DNA of 64,000 nt, taken from NCBI GenBank assembly GCA_029268045.1, contig JAJUHF010000002.1, positions 28,988-92,987 of the forward strand. The letters are read 5' to 3'. Origin of the DNA: Anseongella ginsenosidimutans. GTDB lineage: Bacteria; Bacteroidota; Bacteroidia; Sphingobacteriales; Sphingobacteriaceae. Numbering within the stretch: position 1 is the stretch's first letter; each line of letters starts with the position of its first letter. The position numbers were made by a program, and so were the translations under genes. The notes under the pieces are model-generated. The model was not told the origin of the DNA, searched no databases, and was given only the letters and a program-made list of their open reading frames with translations. This document shows, one piece after another, positions 63,598-64,000 of this stretch.

Positions 63598-64000
63598 CTA
63601 GTTCAGCAGAATTTCATCCACGAAGACCCAGGCAGGCTGTCCCTGGGCGCCATGCCAGGAAGGAAGCTTGTCCAGCGGCCTTACAATTACCTTCAGGTAG
63701 GAAACCGTATTCCCGTTCAGGGTATTCCGGTAAATCTGCTTTTCGACGGGCTGATGCTCCTGAAGCTTGTCCGGATTGGCCGTCCCCAGCAATTTCAAAT
63801 CCTCCGGGTCATCGCCTCCCCATACCTCAATGGATGCCGGCGGGAAAATATGCCCTCCGGTATTCACCAGCGAACTGACGGCGACCTCGTTGATTTGGAT
63901 GGGTTGGTTGAACAGGAGATAGGCTTCCAGCGGCATACCTTGGTATCCGAGCCATTTTCCGTCGCGTATGTCGGTGCTTCCGTTTTCCAGGTCAAAGAGG
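63598..64000 (-). CDS. C-terminal part of a discoidin-like domain protein (incomplete)
   Basis: Only the 3' end lies in the window: the reading frame stays open from the stop at 63598 through the right edge (at least 134 residues). It contains FDLENGSTDIRDGKWLGYQG, a beta-sandwich VAVSSLVNTGGHIFPPASIEVWGGDDP and VSYLKVIVRPLDKLP near the end. This is typical of the C-terminal carbohydrate-binding domain of exported glycoside hydrolases, for example hexosaminidases, in Bacteroidota. The enzyme domain would lie beyond the window. No start codon can be given. Confidence 0.72.
   Translation of the reverse strand, partial: LFDLENGSTDIRDGKWLGYQGMPLEAYLLFNQPIQINEVAVSSLVNTGGHIFPPASIEVWGGDDPEDLKLLGTANPDKLQEHQPVEKQIYRNTLNGNTVSYLKVIVRPLDKLPSWHGAQGQPAWVFVDEILLN

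Noticed and set aside
1..64000. CRISPR arrays, insertion sequences, phage genes, toxin-antitoxin or defence islands
   Set aside because: No repeat-spacer arrays, transposase, integrase or recognisable defence genes were found on either strand; the Cas4-like nuclease domain is fused to a repair helicase and is not near any cas gene.

Overview
The window is chromosomal DNA from a member of the Bacteroidota. The evidence is two SusC/SusD pairs, several proteins confined to or typical of this phylum (an IPExxxVDY-type protein, DUF4959/DUF5000- and DUF4998-type lipoproteins, a Lrp regulator beside a four-helix membrane protein), lipoprotein signals throughout, and promoters of the form TTTG-N19-21-TAnnTTTG. 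The DNA is moderately GC-rich with AT-rich intergenic gaps. A Sphingobacteriales- or Cytophagales-like member is plausible, but the sequence alone does not fix the genus. I see no phage, insertion sequence, CRISPR array or plasmid function.

Layout. 1-6.1 kb (+): an OmpA-like porin, then a tightly coupled row of a tiny membrane protein, RidA, an EamA transporter, RecG and a secreted esterase. 6.1-12.1 kb (-): an ABC exporter and the translation block rplM-rpsI-rpsB-tsf-pyrH-frr, driven by a consensus promoter at 12.03 kb. 12.3-15.2 kb: an RsmI-like methyltransferase, hflX and an esterase. 15.2-18.2 kb (-): trpE-trpG-trpC preceded by a 24-codon leader peptide with three consecutive Trp codons and a complete attenuator. 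18.3-22.6 kb (+): two large exported amidohydrolase-family proteins. 22.8 kb (-): an atypical 111-nt tRNA-like RNA with its own promoter and terminator. 23-28.2 kb: Lrp regulator, membrane protein, pyruvate dehydrogenase E1 beta, and a UvrD-type helicase fused to an iron-sulfur nuclease.

28.3-37.8 kb (-) is a glycan-uptake locus: GH3 hydrolase, SusC, SusD and two surface lipoproteins. 37.9-41.3 kb holds two tandem outer-membrane barrels, pyruvate kinase and the IPExxxVDY protein. 41.4-45.7 kb (+) is the housekeeping row acpP-fabF-rnc-yicC-gmk-nadD. 45.7-48.7 kb (-) holds a glucosaminidase-LysM lipoprotein, an O-methyltransferase and an M16 peptidase. 48.7-57.8 kb is a second glycan locus: a GH29 alpha-L-fucosidase divergent from a LacI regulator, then a ROK regulator and another SusC/SusD pair. 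58-63.6 kb (+) carries a DsbD-type reductase, a CHRD lipoprotein, phosphofructokinase and a YifB/ComM ATPase. The last 400 bp is the 3' end of a discoidin-like protein running off the window.

The two observations most worth following are the textbook ribosome-mediated trp attenuator (18.02-18.17 kb) and the tRNA-like RNA with a structured, oversized variable arm and a non-leucine anticodon loop (22.78-22.89 kb).
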